Positions 38,019-45,784 of a stretch of 64,000 nt of DNA are shown here, one piece after another (the stretch's first letter is position 1; the number at the start of each line of letters is the position of its first letter). This DNA comes from Rubrivirga sp. SAORIC476 (GTDB taxonomy: Bacteria; Bacteroidota; Rhodothermia; Rhodothermales; Rubricoccaceae). The stretch is taken from contig NZ_MVOI01000006.1 in NCBI RefSeq assembly GCF_002283555.1, positions 514,040 to 578,039 on the forward strand. The letters run 5' to 3'. Position numbers and translations under genes: made by a program. The notes under the pieces are model-generated. The model did not search any database. It was not told where the DNA came from and worked only from the letters and a program-made list of their open reading frames with translations.

Positions 38019-38498
38019 ATGCCTGTCACGCCCTACCACGTCGGCCCCGGCGTGCTGCTCAAGGCCGTCGCGCCACGGGCTGTCTCCCTGACGGCGTTCG
38101 TGGGCGCCAACGTCGTCATCGACGTGGAGTCGGTTGTGAACCTGCTCACGGGCCGGTTTCCCGTCCATGCTACGCTCCACACGGTCGGGATGGCGCTCGC
38201 GGTGGGGTTGGCCGTCGGTCTCGGCACCGCCTGGGTCGGGCGCTGGCGACGATGGCGCGGCCCCGCGGGAGCGACCGGCCCCGCTCTCCTCGGCGGCGCG
38301 CTGGGTGGGCTCAGCCACTCGCTCCTGGACGGCATCATGCACGCCGACATCCGCCCCTTCCTGCCGCTGACCGCAGACAACCCGCTGTACCGCGTCGTCG
38401 GTCTGGACGTGCTCCACGGGGTCTGCGTCGTCACCGGCGTCGTGGGGCTGGTGGTCCTGGCATGGCGGAGGACGCGTCGGGCGCCCGAGGCGGACTGA
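38019..38498 (+). CDS. DUF4184/YdjM-like membrane protein
   Basis: 159 aa, beginning 3 bases after recD, so part of the same operon by position. It starts with TPYHVGPGVLLKA, followed by VGANVVIDVE and HATLHT, the His/Asp pattern of YdjM/DUF4184-type inner-membrane proteins (predicted metal-dependent hydrolases). Four hydrophobic segments; a later HSLLDGIMHADIRPF motif supplies further His/Asp residues. Function unknown, and a link to recombination is positional only. Confidence 0.7.
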   Translation: MPVTPYHVGPGVLLKAVAPRAVSLTAFVGANVVIDVESVVNLLTGRFPVHATLHTVGMALAVGLAVGLGTAWVGRWRRWRGPAGATGPALLGGALGGLSHSLLDGIMHADIRPFLPLTADNPLYRVVGLDVLHGVCVVTGVVGLVVLAWRRTRRAPEAD

Positions 38499-38533
38499 CG
38501 GACGGGCGGCGCGGTCGGGGAGCGCAGTGTGGG

Positions 38534-38541
38534 TATCTCAG
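38534..38541 (+). promoter_or_regulatory. -7-like element TATCTCAG before the methyltransferase gene
   Basis: TA-containing octamer 28 nt before ATG 38562; weaker match but at the recurring distance. It supports that start over the GTG at 38529. Confidence 0.35.
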
Positions 38542-38561
38542 GGGGAGCCGCCCCGACGCCC

Positions 38562-39173
38562 ATGTGGTACGACCTCTTCTCGCTGGTCTACGACCGCGCC
38601 CTCGAAGACCTCTACGCGCCGTTCCGGCCTGCCGCCGTCGAGGCGCTCCACCTGACCGAGGGCGCCCGCGTCTTGGACCTGCCGTGCGGGACCGGCCAGA
38701 GCTTCGACCTCCTCGTCCCGGCGGTCGGCCCGTCGGGCACTGTGATCGGCGTCGATGCGTCGCGCGGCATGCAGCGGCGCGCGCAGCGGCGTGTCGACCG
38801 TGCCGGGTGGGACACGGTCTCGCTGGTCCATGCGGACGCAGCGGAGGCCGGCCCCGCACGCCTCGGCGTGGAGGGGGTGGACGGCGTCCTGTGCGCCCTC
38901 GGTCTGACGGCGCTGCCCGACTGGGAGGCCGCCTTCGAGCGGCTGTTCGAGATGCTCCGCCCGGGTGGGCGGTTCGTGCTGTTCGATGTCCACGCCGCCG
39001 AGCGGACCAAGGAGACGCGCTCGGTCGAGCTGGTGGCGCGGGCCGACCTGTCGCGGGAGGTGTGGCGCCCGCTGGAGGCCCGGTGCGCCGACTTCTCCCG
39101 CGAGGTCCTGCCCGCCGACCCGGCGCAGTTCGGCGGAGACCTCTACGTCGCGTCCGGGACGAAGGCCGGGTAG
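38562..39173 (+). CDS. Class I SAM-dependent methyltransferase
   Basis: 203 aa from ATG 38562 (MWYDLFSLVYDRALED). An in-frame GTG 33 bp upstream is the alternative. The SAM-binding glycine motif is RVLDLPCGTGQSFDLL, followed by an acidic residue in VIGVDASRGM and a post-I motif near DGVLCALGLTALPDW. The UbiE/MenG-like small-molecule group is the likely match; the substrate cannot be told. Convergent with the DinB gene; the 31-bp gap between stops is almost fully occupied by a palindromic repeat. Confidence 0.85.
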   Translation: MWYDLFSLVYDRALEDLYAPFRPAAVEALHLTEGARVLDLPCGTGQSFDLLVPAVGPSGTVIGVDASRGMQRRAQRRVDRAGWDTVSLVHADAAEAGPARLGVEGVDGVLCALGLTALPDWEAAFERLFEMLRPGGRFVLFDVHAAERTKETRSVELVARADLSREVWRPLEARCADFSREVLPADPAQFGGDLYVASGTKAG

Positions 39174-39182
39174 GCGAGTGCT

Positions 39183-39204
39183 CCCGCCTCGGCACCGAGG
39201 CGGG
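39183..39204. repeat. Palindromic intergenic repeat, copy 2
   Basis: CCCGCCTCGG-CA-CCGAGGCGGG, 10-bp arms, exactly filling the gap between the convergent methyltransferase and DinB genes. Confidence 0.7.
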
Positions 39205-39747
39205 CTAGGGCGCGAGCGGCCCGCCGGGCGTGGCGATCCAGCGGCGCTTCGGCAGCGGACCATCGGCGTCGTCGTAGAACGCGAGGTCGGCGTCGCCGCG
39301 GGCCTTGGCGATCCAGACGATCTGGCCCGCGTGCATCGCGAAGTGCTCGACGGCGTGGTAGACCGCGTGGAGGCCCGTCGGCGTGCCGCCCTGGATCGAG
39401 TGCGTGGCGAGCAGGTCCGCCTCGGTGAGGGTGTCGAGCACCGCGCAGGCCTCGTCGACCGCAGCCCGGAGGTCGGCGACCACGGCAGCGCGCGACCGGC
39501 CGCCGGTGGTCGCGAACTCGGCGGGCCGGTCCCGGACGTCGGGCGCATCCCCCACCCCGGCGACGATCCACTGGCGCACGTTGCCCGCGAGGTGGACGCA
39601 CAGCGTCCCGGCGCTGTTGGAGCGGTCATTGGGGCGCCACCACAGGCCGTCGTCGCCGAGCACGTCGAGGGCCGCCTCGATCTTGGGCAGCCACTCGCCG
39701 CGCAAGAAGGCCTGGGACTCGTCGAGGAAGAGGCGGTCGAGGGACAT
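39205..39747 (-). CDS. DinB-like (DUF1572-type) protein
   Basis: 180 aa from ATG 39747. It is a four-helix DinB-fold protein with the likely metal histidines in VHLAGNVRQW and in HAVEHFAMHAGQI. The HLAGN pattern is typical of the DUF1572 branch. DinB relatives bind a divalent metal, and some act as thiol-dependent transferases; the substrate here is unknown. It begins 11 bp after the symporter stop on the same strand, so it may be the third gene of the DUF4212-symporter unit. Confidence 0.8.
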   Translation of the reverse strand: MSLDRLFLDESQAFLRGEWLPKIEAALDVLGDDGLWWRPNDRSNSAGTLCVHLAGNVRQWIVAGVGDAPDVRDRPAEFATTGGRSRAAVVADLRAAVDEACAVLDTLTEADLLATHSIQGGTPTGLHAVYHAVEHFAMHAGQIVWIAKARGDADLAFYDDADGPLPKRRWIATPGGPLAP

Positions 39748-39758
39748 GGATAGATCGG

Positions 39759-41432
39759 CTAGGCGTTGGGCGCGGCGTCCCGGTAGGGCGTCCGGATGCG
39801 GTCGACCAGCCGCTGGACGTGCGGCGGCGGCGGGGGCGTCGCCAGGCTCACGCCGATGGTGAGGGCGAAATTGAGCAGCATCCCGACGACGCCGATGCCC
39901 TGGGCCTTGATGCCGAGGAACGACTCGATGATGGGCTCCGGGAAGAGGTCCGGCGCGATCACGCTCGCCCGCATCAGCACGATCATCGTGAACGTGAACG
40001 CCAGGCCGACCGACATCCCGGCGATGGCACCCTGGCGGTTGGCGCGGCGCCAGAAGATGCCCAGCACGATGGTCGGGAAGAAGCTCGCCGCCGCCAGCCC
40101 GAACGCAAACGCGACCACCTCGGCGACGAACCCGAGCGGGTAGATCCCCAGCACACCCGCGAACACGACCGCGACCAGGATCATCCAGCGGCCCACCTTG
40201 AGCCGCTGCGCGTCGTCGGCGTCGGGGTTGATGAGCTTGCCGTAGATGTCGTGCGCCAGGCTCGACGAGATGACGAGCAGCAGGCCGGACGCCGTCGACA
40301 GCGCCGCCGCGAGCCCGCCCGCCGCCACCAGGGCCACGATGAAGGCGCCGAGGCCGGCGATCTCGGGCGTCGCCAGCACGATGATGTCGCGGTTGATGGC
40401 GCCCAGGAACGCCGTCACATCGCCCCCGCTGGCCCCGATCGCCTGCGTGTCGATCAGACCCGTCGCGGCCCAGCTCTGGACCCACGGCTGCGCCAGGAAC
40501 GCCGTCGGCCCCAGGTCCACGTACTGCTGCAGGATGGCCGTCTTGGCGAAGATGGCGATGGCCGGCGCGGTCGTGTAGAGGATCGCGATGAACAGCAGCG
40601 CCCAGAAGCCGGACCACCGCGCCGCGCGGGCGTTCTTGACGGTGTAGAAGCGGACGATCACGTGGGGCAGCCCCGCCGTGCCGACCATCAGGCAGAGCGT
40701 GATGCAGATCACGTTCAGCATGTCCGTGTTGACGAACGGGCTGGAGTACGGGTCGAGCCCTAGGTCCGCCTGCAACCCGTCCAGCAGCGGCAGCGCCTCG
40801 CCGATGGCGATCTGGGGGATCGGGTTGCCGAACAGCAGCAGCGCGATGGCGACGGCCGGGATTGTGTAGGCCACGATCAGCACGCAGTACTGGGCCACCT
40901 GGGTGTAGGTGATCCCCTTCATCCCACCGAGGACGGCGAAGAAGGCCACGATGGCCATCCCGATCCCCACGCCGACCTCGAACGGCACCTCCAGAAACCG
41001 GCTGAAGGCCACGCCGACGCCCGCCATCTGCCCGGCGACGTAGGTGAACGACACGAAGATGGCCGCGACGGCCGCCACCAGCCGCGCCGTCTTGGAGTCG
41101 AACCGCTCGGCCACGAAGTCCGGCACGGTGTACTGGCCGAACGTCCGCAGGAACGGCGCGATCAGGAGCGCCAGCAGCACGTAGCCGCCCGTCCAGCCCA
41201 TCAGGTAGACGCTCCCGTCGAAGCCCTGGAAGGCGATGATGCCGGCCATCGAGATGAACGACGCCGCGCTCATCCAGTCGGCCGCGGTGGCGGCGCCGTT
41301 CGCGATCGCGGGCACGCCCTGCCCGGCGACGTAGAACCCGCTCGTGGTGCCGACGCGGGAGCGGACGCCGATGTACAGGTACGCGGCGAACGTCATGCCG
41401 ACGGTCACCCAGGTCCACTCTTGGATTCCCAT
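39759..41432 (-). CDS. Sodium:solute symporter, acetate-type (SSS family)
   Basis: 557 aa with about 13 membrane helices. Family signatures include the N-terminal GFYVAGQGVPAIANGAATAADWMSAA region, GYVLLALLIAPFLRTFGQYTVPDF, and AALSTASGLLLVISSSLAHDIY. This is the SSS subgroup that works with a DUF4212 small subunit, encoded just upstream; members transport acetate or other short monocarboxylates with sodium. Acetyl-CoA synthetase lies 1.7 kb away on the same strand, supporting acetate as substrate (inference). Confidence 0.9.
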   Translation of the reverse strand: MGIQEWTWVTVGMTFAAYLYIGVRSRVGTTSGFYVAGQGVPAIANGAATAADWMSAASFISMAGIIAFQGFDGSVYLMGWTGGYVLLALLIAPFLRTFGQYTVPDFVAERFDSKTARLVAAVAAIFVSFTYVAGQMAGVGVAFSRFLEVPFEVGVGIGMAIVAFFAVLGGMKGITYTQVAQYCVLIVAYTIPAVAIALLLFGNPIPQIAIGEALPLLDGLQADLGLDPYSSPFVNTDMLNVICITLCLMVGTAGLPHVIVRFYTVKNARAARWSGFWALLFIAILYTTAPAIAIFAKTAILQQYVDLGPTAFLAQPWVQSWAATGLIDTQAIGASGGDVTAFLGAINRDIIVLATPEIAGLGAFIVALVAAGGLAAALSTASGLLLVISSSLAHDIYGKLINPDADDAQRLKVGRWMILVAVVFAGVLGIYPLGFVAEVVAFAFGLAAASFFPTIVLGIFWRRANRQGAIAGMSVGLAFTFTMIVLMRASVIAPDLFPEPIIESFLGIKAQGIGVVGMLLNFALTIGVSLATPPPPPHVQRLVDRIRTPYRDAAPNA

Positions 41433-41452
41433 GTCTCGGTCGCGTGGGGTGT

Positions 41453-41472
41453 CCGCCTCGGTGCCGAGGCGG
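41453..41472. repeat. Palindromic intergenic repeat, copy 3
   Basis: CCGCCTCGG-TG-CCGAGGCGG in the 46-bp gap between the DUF4212 gene and its symporter partner. Here the copy lies inside an operon, so it may attenuate or process the transcript rather than end it. Confidence 0.7.
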
Positions 41473-41478
41473 GGTGGG

Positions 41479-41751
41479 TCAGTGGTCGGCGGGGGGGGGC
41501 GTGTCGTCCTCGACCAGTCCGGCCCGGGCGTCGGCGCGGTCGGTCGTCCAGGCGTAGATCCAGATGAGCGCCACGAACACGAAGATGGAGCCCTGCTGGG
41601 CCATCCAGAAGCCCAGCGGCACGCCGCCGAACGAGATCTGGTTCAGCGCCTCGGCGCCGACGATCGACAGGCCGAACGCGACGACGGCCCACACGGCCAG
41701 CAGGATCGCGATGCGGCGGACCTGGGCGCGCCAGTGGTGCTCGGGACTCAT
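41479..41751 (-). CDS. DUF4212 sodium/solute symporter small subunit
   Basis: 90 aa from ATG 41751. Two membrane helices; typical motifs HWRAQVRRIAILLAVW, FGGVPLGFWMAQQGSIFVFV and IYAWTTDRAD. DUF4212 proteins accompany SSS symporters, as here. A TATGCTCG element lies 28 nt upstream on the minus strand, at the spacing seen for other genes. Confidence 0.9.
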   Translation of the reverse strand: MSPEHHWRAQVRRIAILLAVWAVVAFGLSIVGAEALNQISFGGVPLGFWMAQQGSIFVFVALIWIYAWTTDRADARAGLVEDDTPPPADH

Positions 41752-41812
41752 GGGGGCGAGGAGGGACGTCGCGAGCATACGCAGGCGAACGCTCCGATGC
41801 ACAGCCGCGAGT

Positions 41813-42301
41813 CTACTCCGGTCGCTCGGGTGCCGCGACACCCGGAGCGCCCCACTTCCAGACGACGAACCGGAGCGGCTCCGTGCCCGTGTTGGTGATG
41901 CCGTGCACGTCCCACGGCGCGGCGTAGAGCAGGTCGCCCGCCTCCGCGGCGCGGGTTTCGCCGTTGAGGTGCCAGGTGCCCGTGCCCTCCAGCACCATCA
42001 GGTACTCCTCCTCGGCATGCTCGTGGGGCGGGTGGATCTCTTGGCCCGGGTCGATCACGGCGACGCCCGCCAGCGCGTCCCGCGCGCCATAGCTCCCGCC
42101 TTCGAAGTACGTGTAGAACGCGCCCCAGTCCGCGTCGTCGCGGCGGGCATCGGCCTGCGAGACGATGGCCGAGCGCTGGGACATCGGTGCGACGGACACG
42201 GTAGAGGAGGCGCGCGTTGCGGTCGGCGGCGGGGCGGACGTGCTCGCGCAGCCCGTGACGAGCAGGGAGAGCGTCCAGAGGAGGTGGCGGGAGTCGAGCA
42301 T
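41813..42301 (-). CDS. Cupin-domain lipoprotein
   Basis: 162 aa from ATG 42301. The signal ends with lipobox LLVTGC, so it should be an exported lipoprotein. Residues about 75-150 form a cupin barrel: PPHEHAEEEYLMVLEGTG supplies the metal ligands His, His, Glu, and DVHGITNTG the last His. Cupin lipoproteins of this kind are probably extracytoplasmic binding or dioxygenase-like proteins; the ligand is unknown. It is divergent from the GNAT gene. A TATTCTGG element lies 28 nt before the start. Confidence 0.8.
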   Translation of the reverse strand: MLDSRHLLWTLSLLVTGCASTSAPPPTATRASSTVSVAPMSQRSAIVSQADARRDDADWGAFYTYFEGGSYGARDALAGVAVIDPGQEIHPPHEHAEEEYLMVLEGTGTWHLNGETRAAEAGDLLYAAPWDVHGITNTGTEPLRFVVWKWGAPGVAAPERPE

Positions 42302-42377
42302 GAGGGTGAAGCGAGGAGGCGCCAGAATAGACCCGCGGTCGCCAGAGGAGGATCGGCGCGACGTACCATGCTCAGCC

Positions 42378-42917
42378 ATGACGCATCGCCTCGCTCGCCC
42401 CGACGACCTCGACGCCCTCCGCGCGCTCGCCGATGCGGCCATCGCCCAACTCCAGACGCCATTCCTCGACGCCCGACAGGTCGCGGCGAGCACGGTCCTC
42501 ATGGGCATCGACACGCTGCTGATCGAGGACGGCACGTACGTCGTGGTGGAGATCGACGGGGCGCTGGCGGGCTGCGGCGGGTGGAGCCGCCGGGCGACGC
42601 TCTACGGCGGCGACGCCTCGCCGGGCCGGAGCCCCGCACTCCTTGACCCGGACAGGGACGCCGCGCGCATCCGCGCCATGTACACGCACCCGGACTACAC
42701 GCGACGCGGGGTCGGACGGCGCATCCTCGCCGTGTGCGAGGCCGCCGCCCGTGCCGAGGGCTTCCGCCGCGCCGAGCTGATGGCGACGCTCGCGGGCGAG
42801 CCGCTCTACCGCGCCTGCGGCTACACCCCCATCGAGCACGTCGTCGACGACCGGGGCGGGGCCCCCGTCCCGCTCGTCCGCATGGGCAAGACGCTGACTG
42901 ACGCACCCGCCGACTGA
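42378..42917 (+). CDS. GNAT-family N-acetyltransferase
   Basis: 179 aa from ATG 42378. The acetyl-CoA binding motif A is MYTHPDYTRRGVGRRIL (R/QxxGxG/A). The final beta strand lies in LMATLAGEPLYRACGY. The acceptor substrate is not evident. Convergent with acs, the gap holding a REP-like inverted element and a palindrome. Confidence 0.88.
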   Translation: MTHRLARPDDLDALRALADAAIAQLQTPFLDARQVAASTVLMGIDTLLIEDGTYVVVEIDGALAGCGGWSRRATLYGGDASPGRSPALLDPDRDAARIRAMYTHPDYTRRGVGRRILAVCEAAARAEGFRRAELMATLAGEPLYRACGYTPIEHVVDDRGGAPVPLVRMGKTLTDAPAD

Positions 42918-42993
42918 CCCCGCCCGCCTCGGGAGCCCGGTCGACGCACCGAGACGGAGGGGACGACACTCCCCGACTCATCTCTCCCGCAGT

Positions 42994-43112
42994 GTCATCC
43001 TGAACCGAAGGTCGGCGCAGCCAGGATCTCAACTCGAACTCCGCGCCCACCGGGACCGGTGCCGACGGCTCAGAACGTCGCCGTTGAGATCCTTCGCTGA
43101 CGCTCAGGATGA
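42994..43112. repeat. MITE/REP-like inverted element
   Basis: The left end (from 42994, TCATCCTGAACCGAAGG ... GGATCTCAAC) is mirrored by the right end (43083-43112, GTTGAGATCC ... CTCAGGATGA). The 119-bp unit lies in a 250-bp gap between convergent genes. TCATCCTGA...GGATCTC elements are recurrent in many bacterial genomes. Confidence 0.6.
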
Positions 43113-43126
43113 AAAGCGTGGAGGCC

Positions 43127-43162
43127 GGCTCTGCCCGCCTCGGCCCCGAGGCGGGCAGAGCC
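43127..43162. terminator. Palindromic repeat copy 4, extended: bidirectional terminator-like hairpin
   Basis: A perfect 17-bp stem (43127-43143 with 43146-43162) with a 2-nt centre, containing the core CGCCTCGG/CCGAGGCG of the repeat family. It lies 8 bp beyond the acs stop (minus strand), between convergent genes. Confidence 0.7.
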
Positions 43163-43170
43163 AGCCGCTC

Positions 43171-45165
43171 CTACTCGTACGCCCCGTCGTCCTCCGGCCG
43201 ACCGCGCCGCCCGGTGATGAGCTTTTCCACCACCTCCGGCTCCGCCAGCGTCGACGTGTCGCCGATGCTGTCGTGCTCGCCCGTCGCCACCTTGCGCAGG
43301 ATGCGGCGCATGATTTTGCCCGAGCGCGTCTTCGGCAGGCCTGCCACCGCGAACTGCAGGAACTCCGGCGTCGCGATGGGCCCAATTACCGTGCGGACGT
43401 GCTGGCGCAACTGCGCCCGGAGGTCCTCGCTCGGCGCATGGTCGGCGCCCAGCGTGACGTAGGCGTAGATCGTCTGCCCCTTGATGTCGTGTGGGATGCC
43501 CACCACCGCCGCCTCGGCGACCGCCTCGTGCAGCACGAGCGCGCTCTCGACCTCTGCCGTGCCCATGCGGTGCCCCGACACGTTGATCACGTCGTCCACG
43601 CGGCCCGTGATCCAGTAGTAGCCGTCGGCGTCGCGGCGGCAGCCGTCGCCGGTGAAGTAGGTGCCGGGGTAGGCCGTGAAGTAGGTGTTCACGAACCGCT
43701 CGTGGTTGCGGTAGACCGTCCGCGCCTGGCTGGGCCAGCTGTCGGTGATGACGAGGATGCCCTCGGCCTCGCCCTCCAGGACGTTCCCGTCCGCGTCGAG
43801 GACCTCCGGCTGGATGCCGAAGAACGGCTTCGTGGCCGAGCCCGGCTTCTGGGGCGTCGCCCCCGGCAGCGGCGAGATCATGATGCCGCCCGTCTCCGTC
43901 TGCCACCACGTGTCGACGATGGGGCAGCGGCCCTCGCCCACCACCTCGTGGTACCAGCGCCACGCCTCCGGGTTGATCGGCTCGCCGACCGTGCCGAGCA
44001 CGCGCAGGCTGGAGCGGTCGTGCGCCGTCACGAAGGCGTCGCCCCTGGCCATGAGCGCGCGGATGGCCGTCGGCGCGGTGTAGAGGATCGTGACGCCGTG
44101 CTTCGCAACCACCTCCCACAGGCGCCCGGCATCCGGGTACGTCGGGATGCCCTCGAAGAACACCTGCGTGGCGCCGTTGAAGAGCGGCCCGAACACCATG
44201 TAGCTGTGGCCCGTGATCCAGCCTACGTCGGCCGAGCACCAGTACACGTCGTCGTCGTGGAGGTCGAACACGACCTCGTGCGTCAGGCTCGTGTAGACGC
44301 AGTACCCCGCCGTCGTGTGGACGACGCCCTTCGGGGTGCCCGTCGAGCCGGACGTGTAGAGGATGAACAGCGGGTCCTCGGCGTCCATCGGCTCGCACGG
44401 GCAGTCCGCCGAGGCGGAGGCGCTGGCCTCGTGGAGCCACACGTCGCGGCCCTCGTGCCACTGCACGTTGCCGCCGGTGTTGCGGACGACCAGCACATGA
44501 CGGACGGCGGGCCCGTCGCCCGTTAGCTTGACGAGTGCGTCGTCTACGTTGGCCTTGAGCGCGATCGTCTTGCCGCCGCGGCGTCCCTGGTCCGCCGTGA
44601 TCACCACCTCGGCGTCCGCGTCGCGGATGCGTCCCGCGATGGCCTCAGGGCTGAAGCCGCCGAAGACGACCGAGAAGATGGCGCCGATGCGGGCGCACGC
44701 CAGCATGGCGTAGGCCGCCTCGGGGATCATCGGCATGTAGATCATCACCCGGTCGCCCTTCGTCACGCCCAGGTCCTTGAGCACGCTCGCCATGCGCTGC
44801 ACGTCGGCGAGCGCATCGGCGTAGGTGATGTGGCGGGCCTCCTGGGTCGCCGGGTCATCGGGTTCCGCGATGAACACGGTCCGGTCGCCCTTCCCGGCGG
44901 CGACGTGGCGGTCGAGCGCGTTGTGGCACGCGTTGAGCGTCCCGCCGCTGTACCAGCGGATGTGCACGTCGTCCGGGTCGAAGCTCACGTCCTTGACGGT
45001 CTCGAAGGGCGTGAACCAGTCCAGTCGCTCGGCCTGCTCGCGCCAGAAGCCCTCGTTGTCCTCGACCGATCGGCGGTACATCGCGTCGTAGTCGGCGGGG
45101 GAGGCGTAGTGAGCGCGGGCGCGGAAGGCCTCAGAGGCGGGGTAGAGGTCGGGAGCGTCAGACAT
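43171..45165 (-). CDS. acs: Acetyl-CoA synthetase
   Basis: 664 aa, of normal length. It has the AMP-binding motif [15 protein letters not shown], the WWQTETGGI motif, [17 protein letters not shown] at the hinge, and the C-terminal [10 protein letters not shown] containing the catalytic lysine that is a known acetylation target in this family. It activates acetate to acetyl-CoA through acetyl-AMP. With the symporter and DUF4212 it fits acetate scavenging. A TATCCTCT element lies 33 nt before the ATG on the minus strand. Confidence 0.96.
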   Translation of the reverse strand: MSDAPDLYPASEAFRARAHYASPADYDAMYRRSVEDNEGFWREQAERLDWFTPFETVKDVSFDPDDVHIRWYSGGTLNACHNALDRHVAAGKGDRTVFIAEPDDPATQEARHITYADALADVQRMASVLKDLGVTKGDRVMIYMPMIPEAAYAMLACARIGAIFSVVFGGFSPEAIAGRIRDADAEVVITADQGRRGGKTIALKANVDDALVKLTGDGPAVRHVLVVRNTGGNVQWHEGRDVWLHEASASASADCPCEPMDAEDPLFILYTSGSTGTPKGVVHTTAGYCVYTSLTHEVVFDLHDDDVYWCSADVGWITGHSYMVFGPLFNGATQVFFEGIPTYPDAGRLWEVVAKHGVTILYTAPTAIRALMARGDAFVTAHDRSSLRVLGTVGEPINPEAWRWYHEVVGEGRCPIVDTWWQTETGGIMISPLPGATPQKPGSATKPFFGIQPEVLDADGNVLEGEAEGILVITDSWPSQARTVYRNHERFVNTYFTAYPGTYFTGDGCRRDADGYYWITGRVDDVINVSGHRMGTAEVESALVLHEAVAEAAVVGIPHDIKGQTIYAYVTLGADHAPSEDLRAQLRQHVRTVIGPIATPEFLQFAVAGLPKTRSGKIMRRILRKVATGEHDSIGDTSTLAEPEVVEKLITGRRGRPEDDGAYE

Positions 45166-45784
45166 GGGAAAAGGCAGTCGAGAGGGTCGGAGAGGATACG
45201 GGAGGGCTTCCGGCGCGGCGTGTCGGGATTCTCTCGCACTGGCCGTATCCGATGGGATCCGTCGATTTCTGGGGGGATCCCCGGCCCGCCCGCCTTGGCG
45301 GCACGCTGGCCGCGGGCATCCACCTGGTCCGCCTGGAGGGGGCCGGGACGGTCGTCTCGCGTCAGGCGGTGGTGGCGCGCCAACCCGGCATCGTCGGTCC
45401 CCTTCCGCCCGTGAGGCCGTCGGCGAGACGCGCAGGGGAGAGGACCGTATGCGCGGGCGTGGGGCACGGGGCGGACGTGGTCGCGCGCTGCGGTCTGGGC
45501 GCGGACATGCTCAGAGCCGGGTGAGGAGTAGGGCATTCCCCGGGGCGCGGAGAATGTTGTGCTCGGGCCGTCGTGTGAAGGGCGTTGGGGGGGAGCGCGA
45601 TGTATCGTCGGCGCGCCGAGCCGAAGCCTCGGCGAAAGAGGTCGTTCGCGCTCGAAAGCGCTTGGTCGTGCTGGATGAAGAGGCGGGTCGAGCAGAGCCA
45701 GCGCTCTGCGTCTCCTGCCGTTCGGTTTCCCCACCCCTGGGCGTCGGCCTGGCTGCCGTGCCCACCTCACCTACTACGCACTCA
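45166..45784. other. 619-bp gap between acs and the subtilase gene
   Basis: Apart from the acs promoter region (about 45191-45198) and the sorting-domain fragment at 45286-45380, I see no supported gene. The reading frame of the subtilase stays open back through this gap, but nothing in it looks like an export signal or domain. Confidence 0.5.
45286..45380 (+). pseudogene. Orphan fragment of a T9SS sorting-domain gene end
   Basis: Translated in frame from 45297 it reads [17 protein letters not shown] and [11 protein letters not shown], matching the last 30 residues of the subtilase ([28 protein letters not shown]). By eye about nine bases in 92 differ from 49310-49402. The stop codon is lost and no upstream domain remains. 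It is a remnant of a deleted or duplicated T9SS cargo gene, or debris of recombination with the subtilase downstream. Confidence 0.75.

Noticed and set aside
45164-45784. Upstream extension of the subtilase frame by about 200 codons
   Set aside because: The signal peptide starts at 45785; the upstream part is Arg/Gly-rich noise, although it overlaps a genuine sorting-domain remnant in another frame.
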